Positions 15,986-25,579 of a DNA stretch of 64,000 nucleotides are shown here, piece by piece. A model generated the notes under the pieces. That model saw nothing but the letters and a program-made list of their open reading frames with translations, made no database searches and was not told the origin of the DNA. The DNA is taken from the NCBI RefSeq assembly GCF_900115265.1, contig NZ_FOVU01000004.1:120977-184976 (forward strand). The letters are read 5' to 3'. Origin of the DNA: Bradyrhizobium sp. Ghvi (GTDB lineage Bacteria > Pseudomonadota > Alphaproteobacteria > Rhizobiales > Xanthobacteraceae). The position numbers and the translations under genes were made by a program. Position 1 is the stretch's first letter; every line of letters starts with the position of its first letter.

Positions 15986-16136
15986 GATGTGCTCCCGTCA
16001 AAAGCAGGCAGGAGCTAGTAGCGGTGATTTGCGCGAATCAGTGAAGACCGGATGAGTACGGATCGTGATTGCAATTTTAGGCAATGCGCTCCGTAAAAAC
16101 CGCGGCTTTTTCGGCGCTTGCGCAGCCCGGTGCAGC

Positions 16137-16838
16137 TCAGATCGCTTCGCCGCGTGCGCCGAGGGCCGCGTTGCGGATCGCTGCAATATTGTTCTTGTAG
16201 GCCTCGAGCGTGCCGCCTTTGAACACGGAGGTGCCGGCGACGAAGGCGTTTGCGCCGGCAGCTGCGAGCGCACCCGCGACATCGGGGCCGACGCCGCCAT
16301 CGACCTCGATGTCGATGGGTCGGCCAGCCGTCATCGCGCGGATATCGCGGATCTTGCCGATCGCGGACGGAATGAAGGCCTGGCCGCCGAAGCCGGGATT
16401 GACCGACATCACCAGCACGAGGTCGACCAGGTCGAGCACGTATTCGAGGACGCTGATCGGCGTGCCTGGATTGAGCGAGACGCCGGCCTTCTTGCCGAGC
16501 GCGCGGATCGCCTGCAACGAGCGATGCAGATGGGGACCCGCCTCGGCATGCACGGTGATGTGGTCGCAGCCGGCCTTGGCGAAGGCTTCGAGATAGGGGT
16601 CGCAAGGCGAGATCATCAGATGCGCATCGAACACCTTCTTGGTGTGCGGGCGCATCGCCTTGATGACATCGGGGCCGTAGGAGATGTTGGGGACGAAGTG
16701 TCCATCCATGACGTCGAGATGGATCCAGTCGGCGCCGGCCGCATCCACCGCACGAACCTCCTCGCCGAGCTTGGAGAAGTCCGAAGCCAGGATCGAGGGC
16801 GCGATTGCCAGGGGGCGGGGGGCGAAGGCTTGGGTCAT
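16137..16838 (-). CDS. rpe: ribulose-phosphate 3-epimerase
   Basis: A 233-residue TIM-barrel enzyme that interconverts D-ribulose 5-phosphate and D-xylulose 5-phosphate in the pentose phosphate and Calvin cycles. Signatures are in place: [16 protein letters not shown] at the N terminus, [17 protein letters not shown] (metal His and catalytic Asp), [23 protein letters not shown], the second catalytic Asp in DIEVDGGV and the phosphate loop [10 protein letters not shown]. Length is normal for the family. It stands alone, divergent from the EF-hand gene across ~250 bases. Confidence 0.97.
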   Translation of the reverse strand: MTQAFAPRPLAIAPSILASDFSKLGEEVRAVDAAGADWIHLDVMDGHFVPNISYGPDVIKAMRPHTKKVFDAHLMISPCDPYLEAFAKAGCDHITVHAEAGPHLHRSLQAIRALGKKAGVSLNPGTPISVLEYVLDLVDLVLVMSVNPGFGGQAFIPSAIGKIRDIRAMTAGRPIDIEVDGGVGPDVAGALAAAGANAFVAGTSVFKGGTLEAYKNNIAAIRNAALGARGEAI

Positions 16839-17092
16839 GACGCGGTTTCCCGAAGGCGGTATAGGGACTGATAGCTTCGCCTAACATGGGCCTCCCAGCC
16901 GGGCAATGCAGGCGGGGTAAGCTTGCTGTGGGCGGAAAATTCTGCCGTCGCCGGCATGAATTGCCGATGTTCCCGCAGCCTGCAAGACGCGGTCGAGCCC
17001 GATTTCATTGAGCTTTTCGCGCTGGCATGACGCTTGCTGACCTCGTCCAGGGAACATTGGCCGCGGCATGCCGCAAGGGTTGGAGTAGTGCA

Positions 17093-17893
17093 ATGTTGTT
17101 TGCGCTTGGCGCCGTATCGAGTGCGCTTGATGCTATTCAGTCGCTGACGAGTTCGAAGTCGTCCTCGACCCAGCAAACCGGTGCATCGCATCGCGCATCG
17201 ACCAATCCCTTTGCGATCGACAGCGACAACGCTGCGACGAGCAACGCGGCCTCGTCGGTCAATGCGGGAAAACATCCACAGATCTCGCCGGAGACAATGA
17301 ACGCGTTGTTTGCGGCGCAGAGCCAGTCGACAGGTTCGACCAGCTCCACATCATCGAGCGCGACGACATCGACGTCGAATGGCCGAGACGCTGCTCTGAA
17401 GGACCTGTTCTCGCTAATCGATGCGGACGGCGACGGCAAGATCACCAAGTCCGAATTCGAGAACGCGCTGGGCGCCGGCGGCACCAACCTCGCGCAGGCC
17501 GACGACGTGTTCTCCAAGCTCGATAGCAATTCCGACGGCAGCGTCAGCCTGGATGAGATGTCGAAGGCGCTGAAGCCCGGTCATCACGGCCACCATCACG
17601 CGCAAGGGGCGAGCGGGTCGGGCGACGTCGCCGGTGGCGGCTCGGATTCCGCTTCGTCGCAGTCCAGCGGCGGGTCGACAGCGACCACGACGACCAATGC
17701 CGACGGCTCAACCACGACGACAGTCACCTATGCCGACGGCTTCAAGATGTCGACGACGGTGCCCGGCGCCTCCAGCTCATCAAGCGCGTCAGGCGGTGGC
17801 CATTCGCCCTATGACTGGTTCGGTCAGATGATGCAGCGCCAGGCTCAGAGCGCAGCGGGGTCCGCCGCCTCATCGATGTCGATGAGCGTGTGA
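17093..17893 (+). CDS. EF-hand calcium-binding protein
   Basis: A 266-residue protein with two adjacent EF-hand loops, DADGDGKITKSE (~113-124) and DSNSDGSVSLDE (~147-158), each with the acidic ligands at the right spacing. The flanks are low-complexity Ser/Thr/Ala-rich stretches. The N terminus (LFALGAVSSALDAIQ) is hydrophobic but is not a convincing cleavable signal peptide. After the EF pair comes a His-rich GHHGHHHAQ patch and a Thr-rich segment. ATG at 17093 has GGAG upstream and was preferred over an upstream in-frame start. It is probably a calcium-responsive surface or secreted protein; function is unknown. Confidence 0.82.
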   Translation: MLFALGAVSSALDAIQSLTSSKSSSTQQTGASHRASTNPFAIDSDNAATSNAASSVNAGKHPQISPETMNALFAAQSQSTGSTSSTSSSATTSTSNGRDAALKDLFSLIDADGDGKITKSEFENALGAGGTNLAQADDVFSKLDSNSDGSVSLDEMSKALKPGHHGHHHAQGASGSGDVAGGGSDSASSQSSGGSTATTTTNADGSTTTTVTYADGFKMSTTVPGASSSSSASGGGHSPYDWFGQMMQRQAQSAAGSAASSMSMSV

Positions 17894-17905
17894 GCCCATT
17901 GATGC

Positions 17906-18010
17906 TGTCATGCCCCGCGAAGGCGGGGCATCCAGTATGCCGCGGCTTCTCGGTTCAATTACGACATTCTCTGGAATACTGGATCGCCCGGTCTTCGCCG
18001 GGCGATGACA
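17906..18010. repeat. intergenic palindromic repeat, family 2
   Basis: An element bounded by TGTCATGCCCCGCG and GGGCGATGACA. It contains a strong hairpin (CCCCGC with GCGGGG), a second stem (CGCCCGG with CCGGGCG-like bases), and inner CCAGTAT and ATACTGG arms. It lies between convergent genes and may also end transcription from both sides. One copy is seen here. Confidence 0.6.
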
Positions 18011-18045
18011 CCTGACTGACTTGGGGAGAAAACAACGCGCTCTCC

Positions 18046-19044
18046 TTAGCAGCCGAACCGGTCTTTCCACGCCGGCTGAGCGCCGGGGAACGGCAATGCG
18101 GTCGCGCTGTAGACGCCGCGGGCGATGGCGCGGGCGACCACGTTGGCGGCGACCATCCCGAGCTCGGTCATGCCGACGATCGGATCGATCGGCTTTGCAC
18201 CTGTCGCGGCCGCGAACAGCACGTCACCATCGGTCGGAGCATGGACGGGGTAGATCGCGCGGGCGAAGCCGGTGTGCGCAATCATTGCCAGCCGCCTGGC
18301 CTGAGGCTTGGTCAGCACTGCATCGGTGACGAGGACGCCGATCGTGGTGTTCTCGCGCTCGGTTGCGGCTGGGCCACCCTTGATGCGCATCCTGAGCATG
18401 TCGTCGGTGAATTTGTCAGGCAGTCCGCGGCCGCCGAACTCGCCGTCGACCTCGAACGGCGCCGCCCAGAACCACGGTCCGTCGCCGACGGTGGCGCTTC
18501 CGACCGCATTGACCGCGATGATCGCCGCGACCTTGACGCCGTTGGCGGTGACAGCGGATGCCGAGCCGAGTCCGCCCTTGAATGTCGCGGTGGTGGCACC
18601 AAAGCCCGCGCCGACGCTGCCGAGTGCAAACTCCGTCCCGGCGGCGACCGCCGCGGCATAGCCGAGATCGCGATAGGGCGCGAAGCGGCCCCAGCCCTTG
18701 TCGCCGCCATTGAGCAGATCGAACAGGATCGCCCCCGGCACGATGGGGATCAGCGCCTCGCGGACGCGGAAGCCGCGACCCTGCTCGGCGAGCCAGGCCT
18801 GGACGCCGCCGCCAGCTTCGATTCCGAAGGCCGAGCCGCCGGACAGCGCGATTGCGTCAACGCGTTCGACCGTGCTGGCGGGATCGAGCAGGGCGTCCTC
18901 ACGCGTACCGGGGCCGCCGCCGCGAATGTCGATCGCCGCCACCGCCGGCTGGTCGAACACGATCGCTGTCGTGCCCGAGGCGAGCCTCGCATCATGGGCA
19001 TGGCCGACTCGGACGCCGGCGATATCGGTGAGGAGGTTTTTCAA
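18046..19044 (-). CDS. P1-family peptidase (DmpA/BapA-like L-aminopeptidase/D-esterase)
   Basis: About 332 residues. It has the N-terminal nucleophile-hydrolase layout of P1 peptidases: NLLTDIAGVRVGHAHD at the start, GGGPGTREDALL, the LSGGSAFGIEAGGG segment, and the autocleavage region NTTIGVLVTDAVLTKPQARRLA, in which the residue after the Asn becomes the new N-terminal nucleophile (Thr here; Ser or Thr in the family). Such enzymes release N-terminal amino acids, beta-peptides or D-amino-acid esters. TTG at 19044 has GGAG at 8 bases and fits the usual family N terminus; GTG at 19053 is the alternative. It is probably cytoplasmic, as no signal peptide is present. Confidence 0.87.
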   Translation of the reverse strand: MKNLLTDIAGVRVGHAHDARLASGTTAIVFDQPAVAAIDIRGGGPGTREDALLDPASTVERVDAIALSGGSAFGIEAGGGVQAWLAEQGRGFRVREALIPIVPGAILFDLLNGGDKGWGRFAPYRDLGYAAAVAAGTEFALGSVGAGFGATTATFKGGLGSASAVTANGVKVAAIIAVNAVGSATVGDGPWFWAAPFEVDGEFGGRGLPDKFTDDMLRMRIKGGPAATERENTTIGVLVTDAVLTKPQARRLAMIAHTGFARAIYPVHAPTDGDVLFAAATGAKPIDPIVGMTELGMVAANVVARAIARGVYSATALPFPGAQPAWKDRFGC

Positions 19045-19225
19045 GGGCGACACTCCATGCGCTGCAGCAGAATCCGGAAAAGTGCGAAGCGGTTTTCCCT
19101 CGCGACAAACGCGCAACTCGTTTGCGCGGAGATCATGCTCAGACAACGATCTGAAGCGCGATGTCGCTTCGACCAACATCGCATCGCGCTTCGGGCCTCA
19201 GCGATAGCGCACGCCGGCGTCCCGC

Positions 19226-22006
19226 TCAACTCGACAGCGCCATCCTGAGCATCTTGGCGAGCTCCGACTTGCGGTAGGGCTTGGCCAGCAGCAGCACGCC
19301 GGAATCGAGCCGGCCGTGATGGACGATGGCGTTTTCCGTGTAGCCCGAGGTGAACAGCGTCTTCAGATCCGGTCGCCGCCGCGCCGCCTCGTCCGCGAGC
19401 TGGCGGCCGTTCATGTTGCCGGGCATGATGACGTCGGTGAAGAGCAGGTCGATGTCCTTGTCGGCGTCGATGATGACCAGGGCTTCGGCCGCGTTGGCCG
19501 CTTCGAGCGCGGCATAGCCGAGGCTCTTGATCTGGGTCACGACATATTGCCGCACCAGCGCGTCGTCTTCGACGATCAGGATCTTCTCGTCGCCGCCGGT
19601 GATGGGCACGTTCTGCAGCGCCTCGTACTCGGTCTCCTGCACGCCGGTGGACCGCGGCAGGTAGATCTTCACGCTCGTGCCGTGGCCTTCCTCGCTGTAG
19701 ATCTTGATATGGCCGCCGGACTGTTTGACGAAGCCGAACACCATGCTGAGGCCGAGGCCCGTGCCCTTGCCGACCTCCTTGGTGGTGAAGAAGGGATCGA
19801 ACACCCGCTCGAGCAGCTCGGCCGGAATCCCCGAGCCGGTGTCGCTGACCGCGATCATCACGTAATTGCCGGCAACGACATCGGGATTCATGCTGGCATA
19901 GCCGTCGTCGAGAAAGATGTTGCGGGTCTCCAGCACCAGAGTGCCGCCATCGGGCATGGCATCGCGCGCGTTCAGTGCGAGATTAAGGATCGCGGTCGAG
20001 AGCTGGCCCGGATCGATCAGGGCGGGCCAGGCATCCTCGGTGAGCTGCGGCAAGATGGTGATCTGCTCGCCGAGCGTCGGATGCAGCAGCTTGGCGGCTT
20101 CGAGCACCAGCGCATTGACGTCGATCTCGCGCGGCTGGAGCGGCTGCTTGCGGGCGAAGGCAAGCAGGTGCTTGGTCAGCTGCGCGCCGCGCTCGGCGGC
20201 ATCGTCGATCAGCTTGGTGATGGCGGCAAGCTGGGGCCGGTCGGCGACCGCCTCCGACAGGATCCCGATCGTGCCGGTGATGACGGTGAGCACGTTGTTG
20301 AAATCGTGGGCGACGCCTCCGGTCAACTGGCCGATCGAATCCATCTTCTGGACCTGCCGGAGCTGGGCCTCTGCGGCCTGCTTGTCGGTGAGGTCGCGGC
20401 CGATGAAGAAATGGCGCTTGACGGGCTCCGACCAGGTGCCCATCCAGTTCAGCGACACCTCGTGGCCGTCATAGTGATAATAGCGCGCCTCGAAGCTGCG
20501 CTTGACCGCGCCACGTCGCGCCGCGCGCATCTCGCCCCGCGTCTTCTCGAGGTCATCAGGATGGATGAATTCGGTGGCGCTATGCCCGATCATGTCCTCC
20601 GGATTGAAGCCGAGGATGTCCTTCACGCTCGGGCTGACCTGGATGAACTTGCCGTAACCATCGGTCACCAGGATCAGGTCCTGCGAGGTCTCGAAGATGC
20701 GCTGGCGCTCTTCGATCTCGCGGCGCAGCTTTTCTCGCGACTGCTTCTCCTCGGTGATGTCGTGGGCAATCTTGGAGACGCCGATGATCTCACCGCTGGC
20801 TGATTTCAGCGGAGATATGTTGAGCACGAGGTCGATCGGGCGGCCGTCCTTCCGCACACGGACGGTCTCGTGCTGGGCAATCGATTCGTTGCTGGTGACG
20901 CGGTTGAGGATGCTTCTGACTTCGGCCTTGCGATCTTCCGGGACGATTATCTCGATCGATTTGCCGATGGCCTCTGCGGCCGAATAGCCGAACAGGCGCT
21001 CGGCGGCTTTGTTCCAGCCCGTGATGATGCCGTCGAGGGATTTCGTGATGATGGCATCGTTGGAGGACTCGACGACGGCGCCGTAGAGCGCGAGGCGTTT
21101 GCTATAATAGTCGCGTTCCGAAGCCGACTGCTCGCGCAGCCGGCCAACGAGTCCCATCGTGCTCGCCTGGAGGCGAACGTTTTCGATCAAGAGCACGGCA
21201 AGCACGAAGCTCGCGGCGCAAAGCCCGTAGAGACGGCCGGCGTAGAAGCCGAGATCGTAGCGGACGACGTTGACGATCGCCGACAGCGCGATATCGAACA
21301 GCCAGGCGCACATCGTGACCATGAGCCAGATGTCGATCACCGTGTGCGGCTTGCGGAGCCACAGCGTGACCAATGCCGCGAAACTCAACGACCAGACGAA
21401 CGCCACGACGGCGATCATGGTGGTGGTGTAGCGAGCGTCTCTCAGCAGCACCGGCAAGAGATCGTGCTGCGCGGTGACGAACCAGGCAATTACCGCCATC
21501 GCCGCGACCACGCCAAGGACGATCGGCACGATCACACGCGCGGTCGATCCCTCGATCTTGCTGTCGCCGTTGTCGTCCTTGAGCCACCCATATGCCAGTA
21601 CAAACAGCGGGAACCCGCCGTGCCAGATCATGTAGAGCCAGACTGTGGTCTGTGGGCCGGCGCCCAGCAGTCCGGTCGGCGCGAACAAGCCTGGGAAGGT
21701 GAGGGCGTGGGTCACCGCCGCCGCTGCGGTGAACAAATAGCCGGTCGACAGCAGCAGCAGCGCGCGGCTGCGCAGGACCGAGAATTGCGACAACAGCAGA
21801 ACCGCGGTGATGATGTCGTTGACGGCAAGCGCCGATTGATAGCTGGCCACGAAGGCCGGCACCGGGGTCAGGGGGATTCCCGCGAAGGGGACAGCCAGCG
21901 CAAACAGGATCGCGGAGACAGCGACGATCGCCAGTGCTGCAGTGCGATCGTTCTGCGCGGCAGGTAAGGTGGAAAGAAATGTGCTTCGGTCGTTCTTTGC
22001 GTGCAC
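19226..22006 (-). CDS. membrane PAS hybrid sensor kinase with receiver domain
   Basis: A 926-residue protein: seven or eight N-terminal spans (~20-275) resembling the MASE4 sensory module, two PAS domains (~310-420 with NAAERLFGYSAAEAIGK-like sequence and ~435-545), HisKA with the His in GGVAHDFNNVL (~567), HATPase (NARDAMPDGG, DTGSGIP, GKGTGLGLSMVFGFVKQSGG), and a C-terminal receiver with phospho-Asp in DLLFTDVIMPG (~857). GTG start with AGAGG upstream. It would autophosphorylate and relay to its own receiver. The divergent single-domain receiver gene across the 265-base gap is a likely partner. The signal is unknown. Confidence 0.92.
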   Translation of the reverse strand: MHAKNDRSTFLSTLPAAQNDRTAALAIVAVSAILFALAVPFAGIPLTPVPAFVASYQSALAVNDIITAVLLLSQFSVLRSRALLLLSTGYLFTAAAAVTHALTFPGLFAPTGLLGAGPQTTVWLYMIWHGGFPLFVLAYGWLKDDNGDSKIEGSTARVIVPIVLGVVAAMAVIAWFVTAQHDLLPVLLRDARYTTTMIAVVAFVWSLSFAALVTLWLRKPHTVIDIWLMVTMCAWLFDIALSAIVNVVRYDLGFYAGRLYGLCAASFVLAVLLIENVRLQASTMGLVGRLREQSASERDYYSKRLALYGAVVESSNDAIITKSLDGIITGWNKAAERLFGYSAAEAIGKSIEIIVPEDRKAEVRSILNRVTSNESIAQHETVRVRKDGRPIDLVLNISPLKSASGEIIGVSKIAHDITEEKQSREKLRREIEERQRIFETSQDLILVTDGYGKFIQVSPSVKDILGFNPEDMIGHSATEFIHPDDLEKTRGEMRAARRGAVKRSFEARYYHYDGHEVSLNWMGTWSEPVKRHFFIGRDLTDKQAAEAQLRQVQKMDSIGQLTGGVAHDFNNVLTVITGTIGILSEAVADRPQLAAITKLIDDAAERGAQLTKHLLAFARKQPLQPREIDVNALVLEAAKLLHPTLGEQITILPQLTEDAWPALIDPGQLSTAILNLALNARDAMPDGGTLVLETRNIFLDDGYASMNPDVVAGNYVMIAVSDTGSGIPAELLERVFDPFFTTKEVGKGTGLGLSMVFGFVKQSGGHIKIYSEEGHGTSVKIYLPRSTGVQETEYEALQNVPITGGDEKILIVEDDALVRQYVVTQIKSLGYAALEAANAAEALVIIDADKDIDLLFTDVIMPGNMNGRQLADEAARRRPDLKTLFTSGYTENAIVHHGRLDSGVLLLAKPYRKSELAKMLRMALSS

Positions 22007-22271
22007 GTTGACCTCTCGCTGGGTCCGTCATGGGTAGTCCGCGCGACTTCGTTTGGCCGGCTGCCTTGGCCTCCATGGTAACCGGCTCCGGGCGCTTATC
22101 CCGAGGAGATACGCCGACGACTCAACCGAGGGTTACAGCTTACTTAACTTGGGCAGGGAATCGGAATAGGGAATCGGTAAGATTGGCTTTACTGGAAGTC
22201 CCCCATACTGCCGTGGCGCACAACGCCGTTGAATTGAACCAATTAATGATGTGAATCCGGGAGTTGTTCCC

Positions 22272-22658
22272 ATGCCCCGTGTCCTTGTTGTCGATGACCA
22301 GAAGGACGTGCGCGCGATGGTTTCGATCGTTCTTCGGGTCAACCGTTATGACGTAGTCGAAGCGGACAGCGGCGGGGCCGGCCTGAAGGCCTTTGGCGAA
22401 GATGTTTTCGACGCGGCGATTGTTGACATTTTCCTGACCGACACCAGCGGTATCGATGTCATCGCCGCTATCCGCGAGCGAGCTCCCGGATTTCCGGTCG
22501 TGGCCGTGTCAGGCATGACGGCGCTGGATTTCATCGGCGAAGCCCCCGGTCTTGACGGCGTGATCTGCCTGCAAAAGCCGTTTCGGCCGAACGAATTGTT
22601 GCAGGCCCTCCGAAAGGCGCAGGAAGCAGCGGGCGGGGAACTGTCCGCCGCCGTCTGA
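22272..22658 (+). CDS. single-domain response regulator
   Basis: A 128-residue receiver with no output domain. It has the acidic pair VVDDQKD, phospho-Asp in DAAIVDIFLTD (~51), Ser in AVSGMT and the conserved Lys in CLQKPFRP (~103). ATG at 22272 is preceded by GGGAG at 8 bases, so it was chosen over the GTG seven codons upstream. It is divergent from the large PAS hybrid kinase and is probably a shuttle or competing receiver in that pathway, in CheY style. Confidence 0.9.
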   Translation: MPRVLVVDDQKDVRAMVSIVLRVNRYDVVEADSGGAGLKAFGEDVFDAAIVDIFLTDTSGIDVIAAIRERAPGFPVVAVSGMTALDFIGEAPGLDGVICLQKPFRPNELLQALRKAQEAAGGELSAAV

Positions 22659-22666
22659 TCGGGGCC

Positions 22667-22695
22667 AAAAGAAAACGCCCCGGCGGACCGGGGCG
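22667..22695 (-). terminator. rho-independent terminator of the liv binding-protein gene
   Basis: A perfect 8-bp stem (CGCCCCGG with CCGGGGCG, loop CGGA on the + strand). Read on the minus strand it is followed by TTTTCTTTT, the expected U-run. It lies 38 bases beyond the stop of the minus-strand binding-protein gene. On the plus strand it also follows the receiver gene, but without a U-run. Confidence 0.85.
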
Positions 22696-22732
22696 CTCAC
22701 ATCAATCCAGTTAAAGGGTCAGGCGTCCTGTC

Positions 22733-23851
22733 TTAGGTGCCGTTGGCGTTGAGCTCAGCGTAGCCACCCTTCGCGTCCCATTTGTAGACGACATAGTCGA
22801 TCTGCTTGATGTCGCCCTTGGCGTCATATTCGAGCTGGCCAAGGACCGTATCCCACTTGCCTGCCTTGATGGCCGCCATGACCTTCTTGGCATCAGTGGT
22901 GCCGGCCTTCTTGGCCGCCTGCGACCAGACCTGCATCGCCGCGTAGGTGTAGAGGGTGTAGCCCTCAGGATCGATACCCTTGGCCTTGAAGGCCTCGACG
23001 ATCTTCTTTGCGGTCGGCTTGTTGCGCGGATCGGGACCGAAGGTGAACAGCGTGCCTTCGCCGGCCGGACCCGTGATCGAGGCGTATTCCTTGTCGGCCA
23101 ACGCGTCGCCCGACATCAGGATCGTCTTCATGCCCTGGTCGCGCATCTGGCGCAGAATGAGGCCGGCTTCCTGGTGATAGCCGCCGACATAAACGAGGTC
23201 GATATTCTCTTTCTTCAGACGCGAGACGATCGCGTTGAAGTCCTTGTCGCCCTTGTTGTAGGACTCATTGAGCTTCTCAGTGATGCCGGCCTTGTTGAGC
23301 GCCTTCTTGGTCTCGTCGGCCAGACCCTTGCCGTAGGTGGTCTTGTCGTTGAGGATCGCGATGTTCTTGCCCTTGAAGTTCTTGGCGATGTACTGGGCCG
23401 CGATCAGGCCCTGCTGATCGTCACGGCCGCAGACGCGCGCCACGTTCCAGAGCTTGCGCTCGGTGAACAGAGGGTTGGTCGAGGCGGGCGTGATCTGGAG
23501 GACGTTACCGTCGGCGTAGGCTTCCGAAGCCGGGATCGACGACGACGAGCAGAAATGGCCGGCGACGAACGGGATCTTCGCACCCGCGATCTTTTCGGCG
23601 ACTGAGCGAGCCTGCTTCGGATCGCACGCGTCGTCCTCGGAATCGAGCACCAGCTTCTTGCCGGCAACGCCGCCGGCAGCATTGATGTCGGCCACCGCCA
23701 GTTCGGCGCCGTTCTTCATCTGGCGGCCAAAGGCGGATTCGGTGCCGGTCAACGGGCCGGCGACCGCGATGGTGATGTCGTCTGCGAACGCCGCCGTCGA
23801 CAGCGCGACCGACGCGCCAAATGCCAGACCGATGAGTTTCAGTGATTTCAT
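22733..23851 (-). CDS. branched-chain amino-acid type ABC transporter, periplasmic binding protein
   Basis: A 372-residue binding protein of the LivJ/LivK (Peripla_BP_6) family: Sec signal peptide MKSLKLIGLAFGASVALS cleaved at AFA-DD, then ITIAVAGPLTGTESAFGRQMKNGAELAVADINAAGG and a Cys pair (DDACDPKQA and ARVCGRDD). ATG at 23851 follows GAGG and places the signal peptide first. It is the last gene of the livHMGF cluster, 151 bases after livF, with its own ribosome-binding site and a strong terminator. The ligand may be a branched-chain or other neutral amino acid; sequence does not decide. Confidence 0.93.
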   Translation of the reverse strand: MKSLKLIGLAFGASVALSTAAFADDITIAVAGPLTGTESAFGRQMKNGAELAVADINAAGGVAGKKLVLDSEDDACDPKQARSVAEKIAGAKIPFVAGHFCSSSSIPASEAYADGNVLQITPASTNPLFTERKLWNVARVCGRDDQQGLIAAQYIAKNFKGKNIAILNDKTTYGKGLADETKKALNKAGITEKLNESYNKGDKDFNAIVSRLKKENIDLVYVGGYHQEAGLILRQMRDQGMKTILMSGDALADKEYASITGPAGEGTLFTFGPDPRNKPTAKKIVEAFKAKGIDPEGYTLYTYAAMQVWSQAAKKAGTTDAKKVMAAIKAGKWDTVLGQLEYDAKGDIKQIDYVVYKWDAKGGYAELNANGT

Positions 23852-24002
23852 GAGATACCTCGCGGGGTGATCGCCTGTGGGAGTTGCCGGGCAAGCCCGG
23901 TCCAAACCGGCGCCATTGTTCAATGAATTTTTCGAGAAGTCACCGGCAAAATACGGGCAGAAGCAAAGATATCTAGCCGCATTCGCGCGCAGGGCCGGCC
24001 AG

Positions 24003-24743
24003 TCAGTGCCGACCGCCTTCCAGATAGGCCGCGCGAATTTCTGGGCGCTGCAGCAAGTCGGCACCGGACCCGGCCAGCGTGATCAGGCCGTTGACCATGA
24101 CATAGCCGCGATGGGCAAGCTTCAGCGCGTGATTGGCGTTCTGCTCGACGATCAGCACGGTCAGGCCGTCCTGGCGGTTCAAGGTGCGGATCGCGTCGAA
24201 AATCTGCCGCGCGATCAGCGGCGCAAGCCCCAGCGAAGGCTCGTCGAGCAACAACAGCCGCGGGCGGCTCATGAGGGCACGTCCGATCGCCAGCATCTGT
24301 TGCTCGCCGCCCGACAGGGTTCCGCCGCGCTGTGCGACCCGTTCCTTCAGGCGGGGGAACAGCGCGAAGACGCGCTCCAGAGTTCCTTCCCGTTCCGCCT
24401 CGGTGCTGTCGGTGACATCGGCGCCCATGCGCAGGTTTTCCGCGACGCTCATGCGCGGGAAGATCCGGCGGCCTTCCGGCGACTGCGCGATGCGCAGGTG
24501 TGCGATCTGATGGGTGGGGACGGAGGTAATGTCCTTGCCGTCGAACAGGATCTGGCCGGCACGGGCGCGCGGCTTGCCGAAGATCGTCATCATCAGCGTG
24601 GATTTGCCGGCGCCGTTGGCGCCGATCAAGGCGACGATCTCGCCGGAATTGATCTCGATGTCGACGCCCTTCAGCGCTTCGATCTTGCCGTAGGCGGCGC
24701 GCAGGCCGCGGATGGCGAGCAGGGGAGTGGACGCCGCGCTCAC
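24003..24743 (-). CDS. livF: branched-chain amino-acid type ABC transporter ATPase LivF
   Basis: A 246-residue ATPase with Walker A (GANGAGKST), Q-loop (AQSPEGRRIFPRMSVAENL, characteristic of LivF), signature LSGGEQQ, Walker B (LLLLDEPSLGLAP) and switch region (VEQNANHAL). It forms a heterodimer with LivG on the cytoplasmic side of the permease pair. Its start overlaps the livG stop by 4 bases, so translation is coupled. Confidence 0.95.
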   Translation of the reverse strand: MSAASTPLLAIRGLRAAYGKIEALKGVDIEINSGEIVALIGANGAGKSTLMMTIFGKPRARAGQILFDGKDITSVPTHQIAHLRIAQSPEGRRIFPRMSVAENLRMGADVTDSTEAEREGTLERVFALFPRLKERVAQRGGTLSGGEQQMLAIGRALMSRPRLLLLDEPSLGLAPLIARQIFDAIRTLNRQDGLTVLIVEQNANHALKLAHRGYVMVNGLITLAGSGADLLQRPEIRAAYLEGGRH

Positions 24744-25579
24744 GATCCGCTCTCCATCACCGCCATGGCTTCCTCTTCATCGGCGCCGAGATAGGCGGCG
24801 ATCACCTTGGGATCGTCGCGGACCTCGCGCGGAGAACCCTCCGCGATCTTCACGCCGTGATCCATCACGACGATATGATCGGAGATCTCCATCACCACGG
24901 ACATGTCGTGTTCGATCAGGAGAATCGAGGTGCCCTCGGCCCGGATCGAGAGCAGCAGCTCGCTCAAGGCCGCGCTCTCCCGCGCGTTGAGGCCTGCGGC
25001 GGGCTCGTCGAGGCACAGCAGCGCGGGACCGGTGCACATAGCGCGCGCGATCTCGAGCCGGCGCTGATCGCCATAGGCGAGGTTGCCCGCGGCGTCGTCG
25101 GCTCGGTCCAGGAGACCAACCCGTTTCAGCCAATGGGTCGCAAGGTCGATGGCGTCTTGCTCCGCGCTGCGGTAGGAGGGCACGCCTATCAGGCCGAGGA
25201 AAGTGAAGCCCGAGGCGCGCATCAGCATATTGTGCTGCGCCACCATCAGGTTCTCGAGCGTCGTCATGCCCGGAAACAGACGGATATTCTGGAAGGTGCG
25301 CGCGATCTTCGCTTGCTTGGCGATGCGGAAATCCTTCAGCCGCTCGATGGCGAAATGGCCGCCGTTTTCATGGGTCAGGCGAATCGAGCCGCCGCTCGGC
25401 TTGTAGAAGCCGGTGATGCAGTTGAACACGGTGGTCTTGCCGGCGCCGTTCGGTCCGATCAGTGCGGTGATCTTGCCGCGTTCGGCGGCAAACGACAGCT
25501 CCTGCACGGCGAGGATGCCGCCGAAGCGCATGGTGAGCTGATCGACGCCGAGAATCTGGCTGTTGGTCGCGGCGCTCAT
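24740..25579 (-). CDS. livG: branched-chain amino-acid type ABC transporter ATPase LivG
   Basis: A 279-residue ATPase with Walker A (GPNGAGKTT), the LivG-type [19 protein letters not shown]-loop, [15 protein letters not shown] in the signature position (Y-G-D-Q-R variant typical of LivG), Walker B ([11 protein letters not shown]) and switch His (IEHDMSVVM). The reading frame runs far upstream inside livM in another frame, but ATG at 25579 overlaps the livM stop by 4 bases and begins the family sequence. It energises transport together with LivF. Confidence 0.95.
   Translation of the reverse strand: MSAATNSQILGVDQLTMRFGGILAVQELSFAAERGKITALIGPNGAGKTTVFNCITGFYKPSGGSIRLTHENGGHFAIERLKDFRIAKQAKIARTFQNIRLFPGMTTLENLMVAQHNMLMRASGFTFLGLIGVPSYRSAEQDAIDLATHWLKRVGLLDRADDAAGNLAYGDQRRLEIARAMCTGPALLCLDEPAAGLNARESAALSELLLSIRAEGTSILLIEHDMSVVMEISDHIVVMDHGVKIAEGSPREVRDDPKVIAAYLGADEEEAMAVMESGS

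Noticed and set aside
16090..16115. AAAAACCGCGGCTTTTT stretch after rpe, possible terminator
   Set aside because: The arms do not pair cleanly and no good stem-loop with U-run can be drawn on the minus strand.
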